A stretch of 64,000 bases of DNA from Symbiodinium natans (lineage: Eukaryota; Sar; Dinophyceae; Suessiales; Symbiodiniaceae): contig CAJNDS010002175.1 in assembly GCA_905221605.1 (NCBI GenBank), forward strand, positions 409,501 through 473,500. The letters run 5' to 3'. A program made the translations under genes and the position numbers. Below, one piece after another: positions 20,082 to 31,148 of this stretch; the first letter of the stretch is position 1, and each line of letters starts with the position of its first letter. The notes beneath the pieces are model-generated. The model was not told where the DNA came from. It made no database searches and worked only from the letters and a program-made list of their open reading frames with translations.

Positions 20082-20455
20082 CCTAAACCCGAAACCCTAA
20101 ACCCTAGGCCCTAAACCCTAAACCCTATAACCCCAAACCCCAAACCCCAAACCCTAAACCCTAAACCCTCCCCAAACCCTGAACCTTATGAACTAGCTCG
20201 AAGCACTTACCCTAAACCCCAAGCAGGGTTTAGGATTCAGGCTTCATCAGAAGGTGCAGCCTTTGAGGTTTGCTGATTCGATCGCCTCCCCCCCCCCAAA
20301 GAAAATGCTCATGACCTAGAACCTCTGAGTAAACGAGAGGCAAACCTGAGAGAAAGCTTTCGAGCTGCTACCAGTTACTTAAAGCCGTAAAGTGCGCAAG
20401 TTGAGCCCCTAACTCGCGGGGCGGCTGTTGTAGCAACACAGTTGGCCCCCTGCAG

Positions 20456-20584
20456 ACAAGAGCCATCCGCTGTATAGAGCTACCGAAGAAACCATGTCGT
20501 CCCTTGCATCGGATCGAAGCAAAAGCCTCCGTCTTGCAAACTGGGGCGCTGGAATTTGCTTCAGCAGCGTCGCAAGAACTCTGA
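20456..20584 (+). CDS. Terminal exon candidate with strong acceptor
   Basis: Forty-two codons follow GTTGGCCCCCTGCAG. They start TRAIRCIELPKKPCRPLHRI and end FASAASQEL with TGA. The pyrimidine-rich acceptor supports the plus strand. Confidence 0.45.
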   Translation, partial: TRAIRCIELPKKPCRPLHRIEAKASVLQTGALEFASAASQEL

Positions 20585-21209
20585 GCCCTGAGGTGCTAAC
20601 CCTAAAGCCCCAAACCCTGAAACCCTCAACCTACACACAAAAAACAAACTTCCCGAAGCCGTAAACTCCGGCCCCTGAACCCTAAACCCTGAGCCCCAAA
20701 CCCTAACCCTAAACCCTAAACTATAAACCCTAAACCCTAAACCCTAAACCCCAAACCCTAAACCCCAAACCCTAAACCGCCAAAAACCCTAAACTCTGAG
20801 CCCCCGAGCAGCTGCCGGTCCAAAACCTGCGACATGGCCCTGCTCCTGGCTGTGGACTGTGGAGTTCAGTCGTTGCCCTAAACCCTAGGCCCTAAACCCT
20901 AAACCCTAAACCCTAAACCCTAAACCCTAAACCCTAAACCCTAAACCCTAAACCCTATAACCCCAAACCCTAAACCCTAAACCCTATAACCCTAAACCCC
21001 ATAACCCGAAACCCGGACTCCCTAAACCCTATACCTTTAAACCCAGAGACCTCCGTAGGTAAGGGTCGATTCCTCAAGGGTAGCTGTTGGGCATCGGGCT
21101 CCCTGAAGAGTTGTCCCAATGGAGCGTTTAGAGAGTCAGGGTCTGGGGTTTCGGGTTTAGGGTACCCAGAAAACTCTGGGCCCTGAACCCACAGCGTGTA
21201 AGGATGCAG

Positions 21210-21424
21210 TTGGGTACGCTACATTGGTGCAGCAAGCCGTCAACAATGAGGGCTTTGGATGCCCTCCAATTGTCCGCAATGCCTTCACCCAACTTTCTGG
21301 ACGCATAGAAAAGAAACCCAACAATTCTCTAAACCAGAAACCCGAGGCCATAAGAGTCTTACACAAGAAACGCTTTGAGACCTTACGCCCTAAGCGCCAA
21401 AAACAACAAACTGTGAAACCCTAA
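21210..21424 (+). CDS. Exon candidate of about 70 codons
   Basis: After GTAAGGATGCAG the frame reads GYATLVQQAVNNEGFGCPPI then RNAFTQLSGRIEKKPNN. The second half turns into repeat-derived sequence. A minus frame is also open here (21366-21157), so the strand is uncertain. Confidence 0.35.
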
Positions 21425-21536
21425 ACTCCAACCTCTAAACTCCCAACAAACTCTAAGCCCCCAAACTACTGCAAATATTAAACCATAAACCCGGACGTGG
21501 CCTGCGGCTGCCGGCACACAGGTGAGCGGACGCTCG

Positions 21537-21729
21537 GCCACAGCCCTCAACTCAAATCGCTCCGACAGGAACGACTTCTATGGGCGCAGTTCGAACCAGC
21601 TTCTTCTTTCGGGTGCGGGGGGGGAGGGGACCTGATGAGAAACCGGAAGTCTAAGCGGAGTCCAAAGGTACTGAGACGTAACCACCACATGACTCGAGAG
21701 GAAACGCCGGTGAGTGAAGGACTGCTGAG
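21537..21729 (+). CDS. Exon candidate with consensus GT donor
   Basis: The frame (from about 21497) reads HSPQLKSLRQERLLWAQFEP, a Gly run and RNRKSKRSPKVLRRNHHMTR. It ends at GCTGAG|GTGAGTGG, a near-perfect donor. A second donor (ACGCCG|GTGAGTG) lies 20 bases before. The acceptor is not certain. Confidence 0.4.
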
Positions 21730-22540
21730 GTGAGTGGGCGAATGTCGCGTGACTCATGCGAACTGCAACAGGTTTCGTCGTGGCATAGAGCTTCTTTCAC
21801 TGACTCGGCCATCTGAGCGGGATGAACCCTAAACCTGGGTTGTATAGAAATTTACCCTGCGGTCCTGAAAAACTACAGCAGAGTCCCTACTGGACCCCTG
21901 GACTCATCTGAGCCATCAAGCGGCGTGGAGGGGTTGATTCGGGTTTGTAGACTCTAGGTAACCCGAACCCTAAACTCCCAACCCTAAACCCTTATCCCAA
22001 ATCCCCTAAATCCCAAAACTCTACCCCAAGCAGTTGAACTATGGAAAGGTGTTGGAGGGGTCCGTGCATGGCCGATCCTGAGATCACAACTCTAAACACA
22101 TAGTACACCTGAAACCCAAAACCTAGTTTAGAACTCAGGGTTTAGGGTATCAGGTCTCTACCTGGGTTCCTACTACTTGGGTGTCCACTTTCACATGGCT
22201 CCTTATGCCCTAAACCCTAAACCCTAAACCCTGAACCCTGAACCCTGAACCCTGAACCCTAAACCCTAAACACTAAACCCCCCTAGTACACCCTATAAAA
22301 CCCAAGGGCCCATACTGCAGAACCCTTTAAAGACAGGTTGGGACGGCATTAAGGGCCCACATAACCACCCATACATGAAGGACAAAAACCCTAAACCCTA
22401 TGAAGCCCTAAACCCTACACACCGTACCCTTTTTGGTGTCTGCTACTTTGCAATTTGTAAGGGAACCGAGAACCAAGAAAAGGGCAAAAGGGGTACCACT
22501 CGGCTACAAACCCTAAACCCTAGATCCTGAAACCCTGAAC

Positions 22541-22692
22541 CCTTGAACCCTGAACCCTTGAACCCTTGAACCCTTGAACCCTTGAACCCTTGAAGCCTTG
22601 AACCCTTGAACCCTTGAACCCTTGAACCCTTGAACCCTTGAACCCTTGAACCCTTGAACCCTTGAACCCTTGAACCCTTGAACCCTTGAACC
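22541..22692 (-). repeat. CCCTTGAA octamer minisatellite
   Basis: About 19 head-to-tail copies of CCCTTGAA with one CCTTGAAG change, an 8-base telomere variant. It is followed by an alternating CCCTAAACCCCTAA block. Confidence 0.9.
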
Positions 22693-22859
22693 CTAAACCC
22701 CTAACCCTAAACCCTAAACCCCTAACCCTAAACCCCTAACCCTAAACCCTAAACCCCTAACCCTAAACCTCCCATTTAGGACTGAGCTACGTGGGAACCT
22801 GGGAGGGCCCCACGTTTTCTTCCGGGTGGCTCCTTAAGGTTCCAAGACACAAGCTAGGG

Positions 22860-23070
22860 TTTAGGGCTTAGGGTTCAGGGTTTAGGGCTTAGGGTCTAGG
22901 GTTTAGGGTTTAGGGCTTAGGGCTTAGGGTTCAGGGTTTAGGGCTTAGGGTTTGGGGTTTTAGGGTTTGGGGTTTGGGGTTTAGGATTTAGGGTTTAGGG
23001 TTCAGGGTTTAGGGTTCAGGGTTTAGGGTTCAGGGTTTAGGAGTCAGGGTTTAGGTCTTAGGGAGAGGGT
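22860..23070 (+). repeat. Mixed TTTAGGG/TTCAGGG/CTTAGGG repeats
   Basis: Heptamers alternate between TTTAGGG, TTCAGGG and CTTAGGG with a few TTTGGGG units. Confidence 0.8.
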
Positions 23071-23691
23071 GTTCGGTTAGGGCTTCGGGCTTGTCCTGAC
23101 TTACCCTACGCCCCTAACCCCTACAACCCCAAAGCACCTCTAAAATCTAGACCCTGAAACTTCTAAACCCCACCAAAGAACCGTCTCCTGGATCACCCGA
23201 CACAGGGTCAAACTCAAACCCAAAATGGACCTGAATCCTGAAGCCTAAATCCTATCCCCTAAACCCAACTCTTGGACCCTCGAACCTAAAATTTAGAACG
23301 AGGAGGAACCAGTCGATGCCTTAGGGTAAGGATGTAGACTTAGGTTTTAATGCTATAGACCTTGGGGTCTAGACGTATAATTTTCAACCTAGTTTCCGCC
23401 CAACACCCAACACCCTATACCATGGACTCTAAATCCTGCAGGGTGTGGATCTTCAGGGTTTAGGGTTTAGGGTTTAGGGTTTAGGGTTTAGGGTTTAGGG
23501 TTCAGCAACCTCGTCAACAGTTTTGAACCAAGGCCAAGCGTCGCTGCCATGCCGCAAGCCATTTGGAACTCGATCCAAACCCTATAAACTATAAACCCTA
23601 CAAACCCTATAACCCCAAGAAACCCCCGTAAACCCCATAAGCTACAAACCCTAAAAACGCTATAGTTACCCTACGAGCCCACGAATCCGCT

Positions 23692-23790
23692 AGAGACCCT
23701 GAACCAAGCACTTGTGTCCCCGAAGACTGCGGTAGTCAAGAGAATCGTGCCCCAGAAAACAAATAACCTGGTGCAGCAGGGCTTTCGAGT
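23692..23790 (+). CDS. Exon candidate of about 32 codons
   Basis: It reads TLNQALVSPKTAVVKRIVPQ then KTNNLVQQGFR from the acceptor TCCGCTAG to the donor TTTCGA|GTTAAG. It lies directly before a TTTAGGG array (23795-23852). Confidence 0.4.
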
Positions 23791-24430
23791 TAAGGGTTTA
23801 GGGTTTAGGGTTTAGGGTTTAGGGTTTAGGGTTTAGGGTTTAGGGTTTAGGGTGCTAAGCACTGCAGGCTGGTGTGGGTGTGTGTAAGCCGTAAATCCTC
23901 CAAAGTGTCCAAGTATAGGATTTAGGGTTTAGGGTTTAGAGTTTAGGGTTTAGGGTTTAGGGTTTCGGGTACCTCTAACTTGACACCCTGAAGACTGCAT
24001 GCTCTAACACCACGAGTGTTTGCTTAAGGGTTCATGCAGGATTTTGGTCTTATGGGGCTATTGAACCTTCAACCCTGACACCACAAAAGCCCTAAACCCT
24101 AAACCCTAAACCCTAAACCCTAAACCTTAAACCCTAAGCCCTAAGCCCTAAACCCTAAACCCTAAACCCCTAAACCCCTACTCACAGGCCCTAACACCCC
24201 TGGAGGAAAATCGGCGCGAAACCCACGTCTCCGCGGGCTCAGGCTTCCTTGCGTGCGAGTTGCGGGATTCCCATGCGACTAAGGAGGCTCAGGGATCTCA
24301 GTAGGTTCTAAACCCTAAACCCTAAACCCTAAACCCTAAACCCTAAACCCTAAACCCTAAACCCTAAACTCTAGGGTTCAGGGTTTGGGTTTAGGAGCCT
24401 GGGTTCAGCCCTAAGCCCTACATGCTGAAC

Positions 24431-24534
24431 CCTCGCGGGTGTTTGGGGTTGGCGTTGTTACTGTAGCACCCAAGAAAGGAGCGCGTGAACGCCTTTTGGA
24501 TTCTAAGCCTACAGGAATTCCCATGGGCTGCTAA
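24431..24534 (+). CDS. Exon candidate ending in a stop
   Basis: The frame reads PSRVFGVGVVTVAPKKGARE then RLLDSKPTGIPMGC with a TAA stop. The internal CTGTAG could also be an acceptor in another frame. Confidence 0.3.
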
Positions 24535-24759
24535 TTTGGGGGTAGATACTGAAAAACTGCAAGTAAGGAGAGTCCCAGGTCAACCCAAAGCCGTGAACCT
24601 TTAACAAGAAACCCTACCCGGCCTAGACGTAAGACTCTGAACCTCAAACGCTAAACCCTGACACATCCTGAAACAACCCTAAAACCTAAACCTTAAACTC
24701 TGACCCACCAAATTGCCAAAATCCAAAAGCACTGCCTGATTTAGAGCCTACTTACTCAC

Positions 24760-25751
24760 GGGGAACTTCAACCAAGAGGCCTTGAAGTAGACACAAAAGC
24801 TCTCGAGCTTAGGGTTCAGGAAGGATTCAGGGCGAAGGGTTTGGGCCTGTCTCAACCCAGAACCCCGCACCCCAAACCCCAAACCCTAAACCCTAAACCC
24901 TAAACCATAAACCCTAAACCCTAAACCCCAAACCCTAAACCCTAAATTTAGCCAACCCAGGCCTCCACTCCCTCCACATCCAGCTGCAGGATCTCCACCT
25001 TCGCTTTGCGAAACCCGGTTCTGCTAATGCTAAGGAGCGTAGGGTTTAGGGTTTAGGGTTTAGGGTTTAGGGTTTAGGGTTTAGGGTTTAGGGTTTAGGG
25101 TTTAGGGTTTAGGGTTTAGGGTTTAGGGTTTAATTAGGGTTTAGGGTTTAGGGTTTAGGGTTTAGGGTTTAGGGTTCTGCAGCTCCCTAGCCCCCCAACG
25201 CTGCTTCTCAGGCCGCCAAAGAAGTCAGCAAAAACCCTTAAACCCTAAACCCTGAACCCTGAACCCTAAACCCAAGAACTGCGGAGAGAAAGATTGGACA
25301 TCGCCTCGTGGGGCCGGGGTTTCAAACGAAACCCAGTTTCACTTCCATAAACCCTTACCCTAAGGGTCCATGTACCTTATTATTATATACTTAGACCCAA
25401 AAGTCCTTATATAGGAAGTACTTTAAGGCCCCAGTATTCCATAATTAGGTACATGGACCCTTAGGGTTAACTTACAAGTAGTTTTTCCTGGATTCAACTG
25501 ACTTGCAACCAACTTGAACGTTTCCTGGTCCTGTCTCACAGCCCTATACCCCAAAGCCTAACCGCTGTATCCCAGACCCAAAACCCAAAACGCTGTAGAC
25601 CACAATCCTAAACCTAAGCCCTGAATGCCGAGCCCAGTACACGACCGCCTCAAGCCTGTGTGCTACTGTAGACCAAGCCCCTCAACCCTAAACCCTGTGA
25701 GCCGCAAACCCTCAACCCTCAAACCTAAACCCTACGAGCCCCACAACCTTA

Positions 25752-25785
<34 letters not shown>

Positions 25786-25914
25786 AAACCCTAAACCCTA
25801 AACCCTAAACCCTAAACCCTAAACCGTGAAGTACGCATGGTTCCGTCCAGCCTGCCCCCCGAGCAAGCTCCGCATGGAAGGCTTCGTCCGGCCCAGGTCG
25901 CCATGAACGAACTC
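24760..25914 (-). CDS. Candidate minus-strand gene fragment, three exons
   Basis: Exons are 25914 to about 25846 (EFVHGDLGRTKPSMRSLLGG), 25020-24957 (TGFRKAKVEILQLDVEGVEA) and 24807-24760 (LESFCVYFKASWLKFP, donor TTCCCC|GTGAGTAAG). A GA donor makes the first two join in phase, and the second and third join in phase 0. The first two islands are bracketed by CCCTAAA on the left and TTTAGGG on the right. The HGDLGRT...SLLG pattern is distinctive, but I cannot name the family. It may extend upstream to the candidates near 26.55 and 26.9 kb. Confidence 0.45.
25038..25175 (+). repeat. TTTAGGG array
   Basis: About 19 almost perfect units with a single TTTAATTAGGG break at 25130. Confidence 0.9.
25358..25466 (+). 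mobile_element. Family M1, copy 4
   Basis: Matches copy 2 almost base for base, including the interior CCCCAGTATTCCATAATTAG. Confidence 0.85.
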
Positions 25915-26101
25915 CTTGCGAAGGGGATTTGGTAGGGGTTTCGGGTTTAGGGTTTAGGGGTTTAGGGTTTCGGGTTTGGGGGATTTGGGGGATTTGGGGG
26001 TTTAGGGTTTAGGATTTTAGGGTTCAGGGTTTCGGGCTCCCTGAAGTAGGGTCCCTGACTGAGTGCCTCTTGAGTAGAATGCAGAACCTTCGAACTTAAG
26101 G

Positions 26102-26170
26102 TACTTGGAGATTCATGGGTACTTATCACTCCAAGTGTAAGTCACAGTCTACTCATAACCTACTTAGAGA
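26102..26170 (+). mobile_element. Family M4, partial copy
   Basis: TACTTGGAGATTCATGGGTA and ACTCATAACCTACTTAG align to the left half of the element at 29331. The right end is missing. Confidence 0.6.
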
Positions 26171-26290
26171 ACCCTAAACCCCAATTAAACCCCTAAACCC
26201 CAATTAAACCCCAACTAAACCCCAATTAAACCCCAATTAAACCCCTAAACCCCTAAACCCCTAAACCCCTAAACCCCTAAACCCCTACAC
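26160..26290 (-). repeat. CCCCAATTAAA and CCCCTAAA minisatellite
   Basis: Units of CCCCAATTAAA alternate with CCCCTAAA. The last seven units are uniform 8-mers. Confidence 0.8.
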
Positions 26291-26535
26291 TCCTAAACCC
26301 CAAAATCCCGCATATCTCAAGCATCCCCATGCCCTCAAAGACAAGGGAAGAGCCCTGGACAAGCTTTGGGGATTTTCCGGGGCTTGGGTTTCAGAGTCAC
26401 GCCCAGCCCAAGACTCCTTGAACTCAGGGTTTAGGGTTTAGGGTTTAGGGTTTAGGGTTTAGGGTTTAGGGTTTAGGGTTTAGGGTTTAGGGTACGTCGC
26501 AATGCTAGGACCACTTCATTCAAATGCCATAGAAG

Positions 26536-26599
26536 CATCTAACAACCCCAGCAAAAATTGAAATCTGAGCATGGTGGCCGAAGGAACTCTGGGAACCAA
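26536..26599 (-). CDS. Exon candidate with strong acceptor
   Basis: After CCCCCTTGGTTCCCAG the frame reads SSFGHHAQISIFAGVVRCFY. The acceptor is among the best in the window. A stop follows two codons later unless the donor GCTGGG|GTTGTT is used. Confidence 0.35.
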
Positions 26600-26878
26600 G
26601 GGGGTTTGAGAAGAGGTAGCCGGTTTAGGGTTTAGGGTTTAGGGTCTATTTTAGGGTTTGGGGTTTGGGGTTTGGGGTTGCCCCAAAACCCGAAACCCTA
26701 TGTAACCCCCAACTCCCCCACAACCCCCATACCCCTCCTATCGAAAAAAAAGGTCAAGGAGCCAGTAACGCAGAATTGAGTTTCAAACTGGAACGCACAA
26801 TTGAGTTTCAAAAACTGCAACTCTAAACCCTGAACCCGAAACGCTAAATGGATCTCCAACTTAGATGAACCTAAACCC

Positions 26879-26944
26879 CAAACCTTGCATATCTACCGAG
26901 CTTTCAATCAGAGCCAGTCCTTGATGTACATGCCCGCCTGCAGA
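26879..26944 (-). CDS. Exon candidate GHVHQGLALIESSVDMQ
   Basis: It lies between GGGCTGGTCTGCAG and CAAG|GTTTGG next to the 31-base G run. It is short and the family was not recognised. Confidence 0.3.
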
Positions 26945-26955
26945 CCAGCCCGGCA

Positions 26956-26956
<1 letters not shown>

Positions 26957-26987
<31 letters not shown>
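26957..26987 (+). repeat. Run of about 31 guanines
   Basis: An unbroken G run. Shorter ones occur at 38923-38947 and 50891-50916. These are potential G-quadruplex or slippage sites and may be misassembled. Confidence 0.8.
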
Positions 26988-26988
<1 letters not shown>

Positions 26989-27523
26989 GAGGTGATTCGG
27001 GTTTAGGGCTTTTTTAGGGTTCAGGGTTTAGGCACATTATTCCGGTTGATCTATGTAAACTCTGGGCTCCTTTGGGTACCCAAAGCTCTTAGGATTAGAC
27101 TTGCATTGCAACAATGCATGGTGCAACTTGTCATAAATGTCAGACAAAAGCCCTTACCCCCCAAACCCTAAACCCAACACCCTACACCCGAAACCCTAGA
27201 CTCTGACCACCAAACCCTGAGCCGGTAAAGGGCGGCAGACTGCTTGGCGCTACAGGCCAAAGACCCTTTCGGGTATTTATGGGGGCTTCATATATGGTTT
27301 GGGTTTAGGGTTTAGGGTTCAGGGTTTGTGGTTTAGGGTGCTTAGGAAGGCTGAGAGTGTGGGAGGCCAGGGGCTTAGGGTTGAGGGTTTGGGCTTGCCC
27401 TTAGCCCTAAACCCTAAACCCTAAACCCTAAACCCTAAACCCTAAACCCTAAACCCTAAACCCTAAACCCTAAACCCTAAACCCTAGCCCTAAACCCCAA
27501 ACCCCCCAACCCAAAACCCTCAG

Positions 27524-27604
27524 CGCCGCAGACCCGCACCTGCGCGCAGACCCGGAGCTTGAAGTAGTGCGGGTTGAGTACCTGGGGGCGCTTTGGTTGC
27601 GCCA
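27524..27604 (+). CDS. Exon candidate AADPHLRADPELEVVRVEYL
   Basis: Twenty-six codons lie between an acceptor ACCCTCAG and the donor CGCCA|GTATGTTTTT, which is close to consensus. It follows a CCCTAAA array (27400-27490). The minus strand reads poorly, so the strand is fairly clear. Confidence 0.5.
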
Positions 27605-28163
27605 GTATGTTTTTTGGTGCCGAAAAGGGCCAATGCATTAGAACTGTCCCCCCCCTCGCCCGGATGTCAGGTGTCCTTCAAAGGGTGCTCCAACACAACA
27701 CCAACCCTAAACTCTAAAATCTAAACCAAAACCCTTCAAGGCCCAACCTAAACCCTTCGAGGTCCCGGAACCTCAAGCCCTCACAGCCAACGCCCTCTCC
27801 TAAACCCTAAACCCTAAGCCTAAACCCTAAACCACTAACCCACATCTTTCCCCATCTCGATGCTTTCCGGCAGAAGGAGGCTCCCTGAACCCTAAACCCT
27901 GTAAACCCCAAACTCTAAACCCTATGCCCTAATTCAACCCCGGACTCCCTCACTAAACACCTCAAACCACCTAAAACGCGGAGAGCCTCCAAGCCTGTAC
28001 CCTAAACCACAACCCCAACCCCAAACCCTCAACCCCCAAGCCCCCTAAATTCCCGAACCCTAAACCCTAAACTCCCTAAGCCCTAAACCTAAACCCCAAC
28101 CCGAAACACCCAACTCCCTAAACCCTAAACCCCAAACTCCCAAACCCCAAACTCCCCAAACAG

Positions 28164-28228
28164 CCTCCAAGCCGAGGGAGAAGACAATCTTTGGCCTCGT
28201 CGCCAGGGCCTCCGCGCGGGCACAGCAG
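28164..28228 (+). CDS. Exon candidate SKPREKTIFGLVARASARAQ
   Basis: Acceptor CCCAAACAG, GC donor CAGCAG|GCAAAA. It is not in phase with the exon at 27524, so another exon would be needed between them. Confidence 0.35.
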
Positions 28229-28498
28229 GCAAAAAAAAACTTACGTGGGGTTTAAGGTTGGGTTTTTTTTGGGGTTTGGGGGTTTAGACGGGTTAGGGCT
28301 TAGGGTTTGGGGTTGAGGAGGGCAAGGGTTTAGGGGTTTAGGGTTAGGGATTCGGGACTTGGGGGTTTAGGGGGTTGAGGGTATAGGGATTAAGGTTTAG
28401 GGATTGCGGTTTGGGGTGTGGGGGTTGTGGCATTGGGGTTTGGGGTTTAGGGTTCGGAGTTTTGGGGTTTAGGGGTTTGTTTTGGGCGCGGGTTTGCT

Positions 28499-28762
28499 TT
28501 GGGCGCTGTCAGCAAAAATCCGTTTAGGGACTACAAGGACGCTGATAGGCGACTTGTTGCGTTTAGGTTTGGAGCGCGACTCTTCGCTTGGTCAGCTGCG
28601 GAAAGGGTTTCAAGGGTGGGGGGTTGCAGAGGTTGGGGGTACCCCAAGACGTCTACAGAGTGGGAACCTCTCGAGGCCGTGAAGCCTCGAACCTTAAACA
28701 CAGCCCAGAACCTTCAACTCTGTTTACCCGAAGCCCCGACCCCATCCAAGAAAGGGGCCTGA
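28499..28762 (+). CDS. Open frame of about 87 codons
   Basis: The frame reads GAVSKNPFRDYKDADRRLVA then FRFGARLFAWSAAERVSRV without an ATG start, so it would be an internal exon. Part of its end overlaps element M5. Nothing was recognised. Confidence 0.3.
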   Translation: MGAVSKNPFRDYKDADRRLVAFRFGARLFAWSAAERVSRVGGCRGWGYPKTSTEWEPLEAVKPRTLNTAQNLQLCLPEAPTPSKKGA

Positions 28763-28846
28763 ACAATTAGAATAGGGTTTGGGGGGGTGATTATAGTATA
28801 CTTATAAAGGGACCATAAGGGAATAGTATTAGTAATTATTCCGACG
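28754..28846 (+). repeat. Dispersed element M5, copy 1
   Basis: GGGGCCTGAACAATTAGAAT through GGGACCATAAGGGAATA and ATTCCGAC. It aligns to 62987-63080. Confidence 0.75.
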
Positions 28847-28992
28847 TCGATTAGTCCTGCAGAATGACCACAACTGTACATATTCTCTAGGTAGAATATG
28901 GAGCCAAACTTACACTCTGAAGCCCTGAGCCTTAAGACCCTAAACCCCTTTCAACCCCAAACCCCACCCTTAAACCCAAAAGGCCTACCTTT

Positions 28993-29115
28993 ACAGGGTG
29001 GGGCCCCCTAGTTATAAGTAGAGTTATAAGGGCCCTAAATTGGGTTATAAGGACCCTAAGTTAGGTTATAAGTCCCTTAACTACAGTTAGTATAGTAAGG
29101 GGGCCCCACCCTGTA
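28993..29115 (+). mobile_element. Short inverted-repeat element, family M2, copy 1
   Basis: Bounded by ACAGGGTGGGGCCCCCTAG and the inverted CCCCACCCTGTA. The interior has repeated TTATAAG motifs and CCCTAAGTTAGGTTATAAGT. Confidence 0.85.
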
Positions 29116-29330
29116 GGGTTTATAAGACTTCTCTTCTACATCTGCAAGCTCACTGTCTCTCACGTCCGCACCCGGCGGTGGAGGACCCGGAGAGGCGTCT
29201 TCTGCTGAACCTTCACATGCCAGTTTAGGGTTTAGGGTTTAGGGTTTATAGGGTTTAGGGTTTAGGGTTTAGGGTTTAGGGTTTAGGGTTTAGGGTTTAC
29301 TTGAAAACCCCTGCGAACAATGTTCCTCAG

Positions 29331-29454
29331 TACTTGGAGGTTCATGGGCACTTATAACCAGAGCTATAAGTCTACTCATAACCTACTTAGGGGACTTAGG
29401 GGGCTTATAAGTACAGTTATAAGTGGGGTTATAAGTACCATGAACCTCCAAGTA
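29331..29454 (+). mobile_element. Short inverted-repeat element, family M4
   Basis: TACTTGGAGGTTCATGG at the left end and its exact inverse CCATGAACCTCCAAGTA at the right. The interior has CTACTCATAACCTACTTAG and several TTATAAG motifs. Part of it recurs at 26102-26170, and a fragment at about 38958. Confidence 0.8.
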
Positions 29455-29614
29455 GGATCCTACTAAAGAGGGAAAATGTATATCAAGGGCCTACTTCCCA
29501 GGTTCCCTTGGTAATTCTGTACACTATTACAGAATAGCCCAAATACTTCAAATCCCCATAAACCAAGGGTAAGGGACTATACTAAGGGTCCGTGGTTCAA
29601 ACCTTAGATACCTA

Positions 29615-29726
29615 CTTGGCTGCACTCAGGAGGGTAGCTAAAAATCAAACTGTTAGCTGCCTTATTAAGAAACCCAACAAACCCAAAAAGGGTAAGGATC
29701 TAAAGTTACGGTAAAGTACCACAAAG
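29615..29726 (+). repeat. Element M6, copy 1 (112 bases)
   Basis: Begins CTTGGCTGCACTCAGGAGGG and ends with ACAAAG. It matches 29934-30045 at most positions, including GGTAAGGATCTAAAGTTAC. It lies just upstream of the exon candidate at 29820-29915. Confidence 0.85.
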
Positions 29727-29819
29727 CCTGGTACGCTTTCTGGGCGTTGGGGTTTCAAGTTTTTGGCCTTGAGGAGTAGCTGGGGGTTTGAGGCTTAGGG
29801 CGTAGGCCCAACCCTTCAG

Positions 29820-29915
29820 CACGGAAGATACCAGAAGCTAGGGGTTCAGGATTCCAAGCCGTGCTTGAGGAATCGACGTGTGTACAGTTTAGTGATTAGG
29901 GTTGATGCTTACTGG
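29820..29915 (+). CDS. Exon between two copies of element M6
   Basis: Thirty-two codons (HGRYQKLGVQDSKPCLRNRR, then VYSLVIRVDAYW) lie between the acceptor CAACCCTTCAG and the donor TACTGG|GTATGG, in phase 0 at both ends. Both flanking gaps hold one copy of M6. Confidence 0.5.
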
Positions 29916-29933
29916 GTATGGGGTTGAAGATTT

Positions 29934-30045
29934 CTTGGCTGCACTCAGGAGGGTAGGTATAAATTAAACTTTTAGCTGCCTTAGCAAGAAAGCCAATAAA
30001 CCCAAAAAAGGTAAGGATCTAAAGTTACAGTAAAGCACTACAAAG
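29934..30045 (+). repeat. Element M6, copy 2, occupying an intron
   Basis: The second direct copy, 319 bases after the first. It takes up most of the 152-base gap between the exon candidates at 29820-29915 and 30068-30143. Confidence 0.8.
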
Positions 30046-30067
30046 ATTTTAGAATTTTAGGGGCTAG

Positions 30068-30143
30068 GATTGAATTAAGGAACACGCCTGAAGGCCTGCA
30101 GCGCGTTCGGGTTGATAGGGACTTCATCTTACACTATATGTAG
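30068..30143 (+). CDS. Exon candidate ending in TAG
   Basis: It reads IELRNTPEGLQRVRVDRDFI then LHYM. The acceptor is AGGGGCTAG. Phase with the previous exon does not match exactly, so one border is wrong. Confidence 0.4.
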
Positions 30144-30255
30144 GGTGTAGGCTCACCTTGTTGTTTGTAGGCACTTGGTCTCACGACTCTTCAAGCATGA
30201 CTTAGGGTTCAGGATGTAGGGCTAGGGTTTAATTAGGGTTGAAGGGCGCTGCCAG

Positions 30256-30318
30256 CTGAACAAAAAGCGGGGCTGCTCAATCAAGGTCCACTCTGCTTTG
30301 CAGCGGCTCGCCTTTTAA
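30256..30318 (+). CDS. Terminal exon candidate
   Basis: Twenty codons (LNKKRGCSIKVHSALQRLAF) plus TAA follow GGCGCTGCCAG. A second plus frame across the island is also open. Confidence 0.35.
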   Translation: MNKKRGCSIKVHSALQRLAF

Positions 30319-30639
30319 GGCTTCAAGGGACCCCAAGCATACGAGGGCTTCGAGCTACGTCGGGCTCAAGGTGGCTTAGGGTTCAGGGTTCAGGGTTCAG
30401 GGTTCAGGGTTTAGGGTTCAGGGTTCAGGGTTCAGGGTTCAGGGTTTAGGGTTTAGGGTTCAGGGTTCAGGGTTCAGGGTTCAGGGTTTAGGGTTTAGGG
30501 TTTAGGGCCTTTAAACCCCCCAAAAATCATCCAAAGCCCTATATGGTGCCTCGAAGGACTCCGCCGTCTCTACGGCCGCCGCCGCGCTGTCTGTGAGGGC
30601 TTGGCTGCACCAACAGACCTCAGGGAAGCAGGGCTTAGG

Positions 30640-30860
30640 GTGTAGGGTTTAGGGTTTAGGGTTTAGGGTTTTAGGGTTTAGGGTTTTAGGGTTTTAGGGT
30701 TTTAGGGTTTTAGGGTTTTAGGGTTTTAGGGTTTTAGGGTTTTAGGGTTTAGGGTTGCTTAGGGTTTAGGGTTTAGGGTTGCTTAGGGTTTAGGGTTTAG
30801 GGTTTAGGGTTTTAGGGTTTTAGGGTTTTAGGGTTTTAGGGTTTTAGGGTTTAGGGTTTG
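30640..30860 (+). repeat. TTTTAGGG octamer and TTTAGGG heptamer blocks
   Basis: Runs of TTTTAGGG (30680-30750, 30805-30850) are interleaved with blocks of TTTAGGG. A GCTTAGGG junction is repeated twice. Confidence 0.85.
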
Positions 30861-31148
30861 GGGATTAGGGTTTAGGCGGTTTAGGGTTTAGGGTTGCCCA
30901 AGGTTCAGGGCTTCTAGGGTTTCTAGGGTTTAAGGTTTGGGGAGTAAACCCTTGAAATCCGACCCTCTGCCGAAAGCCCCAGAAAGGCCAAAAAGCCCGG
31001 AAGCCCCAAAGGCCAAGAGGGTCAGGACTTTGAGGGCTGATAGGGGTTCATAGGGTTGAGGGGTTTATGGGGATGTTAGGGCTTCACAGCGTTTAGGGTT
31101 TTAGATTTAGGGTTTAGGGTTCATGGGGTTGGTAGGGGACTTAGGGTT

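Noticed and set aside
22541-22692. CRISPR-like regular repeats
   Set aside because: The units are head-to-tail octamers without spacers; this is a minisatellite.
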